NCBI GenBank assembly: GCA_020355145.1
Contig: CP070660.1
Location: 234,256 to 240,361, forward strand
Source: Deltaproteobacteria bacterium
GTDB taxonomy: Bacteria > Desulfobacterota > DSM-4660 > Desulfatiglandales > B25-G16
Direction: 5' to 3'
Length of the DNA stretch: 6,106 nt
Shown one piece after another: positions 5,671-6,106 of the stretch (the stretch's first letter is position 1; the number at the start of each line of letters is the position of its first letter). Position numbers and translations under genes: made by a program. Below the pieces are notes generated by a model. The model made no database searches. It was not told the DNA's origin and worked only from the letters and a program-made list of their open reading frames with translations.

Positions 5671-6106
5671 TTATATGGACGCGTCAATGTTAAATCGCCA
5701 TTTTGTGCCCCTCGGTCCATCTTCAAGGATAATCCCCTTTCCCGATAGTTCCTCCCTGATAGCATCGGCCCTGGCCCAATCCCTTGCCCTTCTTGCCTTA
5801 TCCCTCTCCTGGATCAACCTCTCAAGCTCTTCGGTGTCTACCTCGGAAGGAGTCTTGGTTATCCCCTGAAAGAATCTAGATGGTTCCTCTTCTAGCAGGC
5901 CCAGGGCCTTACCACATTCAAGAAGGTCGCCCCTCTCTTTAATCAATCGGGGTTTGATATCCTCCCCTTGTGATGATGAATCTAAAGACCTGTTAATATC
6001 CCTTACCTTATCGAAGATTAATCCTAATCCCCCTGCTGTATTAAGATCATCATCCATGATGTTAATAAATTGGCCCTTGAGATCACCTCCATCCGATTTA
6101 GACAAA
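5671..6106 (-). CDS. cysS: Cysteinyl-tRNA synthetase, C-terminal part (gene runs off the right edge)
   Basis: The 144 visible residues are the C-terminal third of CysRS, the cytosolic class I synthetase that charges tRNA-Cys. The anticodon-binding helical region is recognisable from FINIMDDDLNTAGGLG (13-28 of the visible part), where the family has xMDDDFNT, and FDKVRDINRSL. It is followed by the tail ERDKARRARDWARADAIREE (100-119) and GIILEDGPRGTKWRF (124-138), matching the near-invariant LEDxPxGTxWR ending. The HIGH and KMSKS signature motifs and the zinc site lie upstream, beyond the window. The TTG at 6105 is an internal leucine codon, not a start. The stop is TAA at 5673-5671. uvrB follows 47 bp downstream on the same strand with no hairpin between, suggesting read-through. 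Confidence 0.95.
   Translation of the reverse strand, partial: LSKSDGGDLKGQFINIMDDDLNTAGGLGLIFDKVRDINRSLDSSSQGEDIKPRLIKERGDLLECGKALGLLEEEPSRFFQGITKTPSEVDTEELERLIQERDKARRARDWARADAIREELSGKGIILEDGPRGTKWRFNIDASI

Noticed and set aside
5562..5765. Minus-strand 67-codon frame spanning the cysS-uvrB junction
   Set aside because: It overlaps both real genes in another frame and has no recognisable features.
6080..6106. SKS near the right edge as a KMSKS signature of the synthetase
   Set aside because: In CysRS the KMSKS loop lies well upstream of the MDDDxNT segment, which here follows only about ten residues later, and the K-M and following Leu-Gly are missing.

Overview
The window looks like a chromosomal stretch of a bacterium with moderate-to-low GC content and frequent AGG/AGA arginine and ATA isoleucine codons. 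The housekeeping genes (cysS, uvrB) and a membrane-anchored M23 peptidase with a long periplasmic region suggest a Gram-negative anaerobe or thermophile-like lineage, perhaps Desulfobacterota or Nitrospirota. That placement is an impression from gene content and protein style, not a demonstrated assignment. No plasmid, phage, CRISPR or defence genes are present.

Layout from left to right. (1) A plus-strand sugar phosphate isomerase/epimerase-like TIM-barrel protein (21-788). (2) A 370-bp non-coding gap (789-1158) holding a 169-bp inverted-terminus element (copy A, 822-990) and a second, unrelated inverted-repeat structure (1041-1150). (3) A minus-strand TIGR00725/LOG-like Rossmann protein (1159-1629). 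(4) A 267-bp gap (1630-1896) between divergent genes, largely filled by copy B (1706-1875) of the same element, flanked by a perfect 5-bp AGATA duplication. (5) A plus-strand, membrane-anchored M23 metallopeptidase (1897-3297). (6) A small plus-strand protein of unknown function (3362-3613) whose 3' end overlaps the 3' end of uvrB. (7) Minus-strand uvrB (3599-5623), complete. (8) The minus-strand 3' part of cysS (5671 to the right edge), 47 bp upstream of uvrB and probably co-transcribed with it.

The genes do not form one pathway. cysS and uvrB are housekeeping (translation and nucleotide excision repair), the M23 protein is cell-wall remodelling, and the small TIGR00725 protein is a probable nucleotide-binding protein. 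The part that ordinary gene annotation does not explain is the pair of about 170-bp elements in the same orientation on both sides of the TIGR00725 gene. They have matching terminal inverted repeats and a foldable GC-rich core, and one has a clean target-site duplication. They look like a family of non-autonomous mobile elements (MITE-like). No wholly new multi-gene system is visible.
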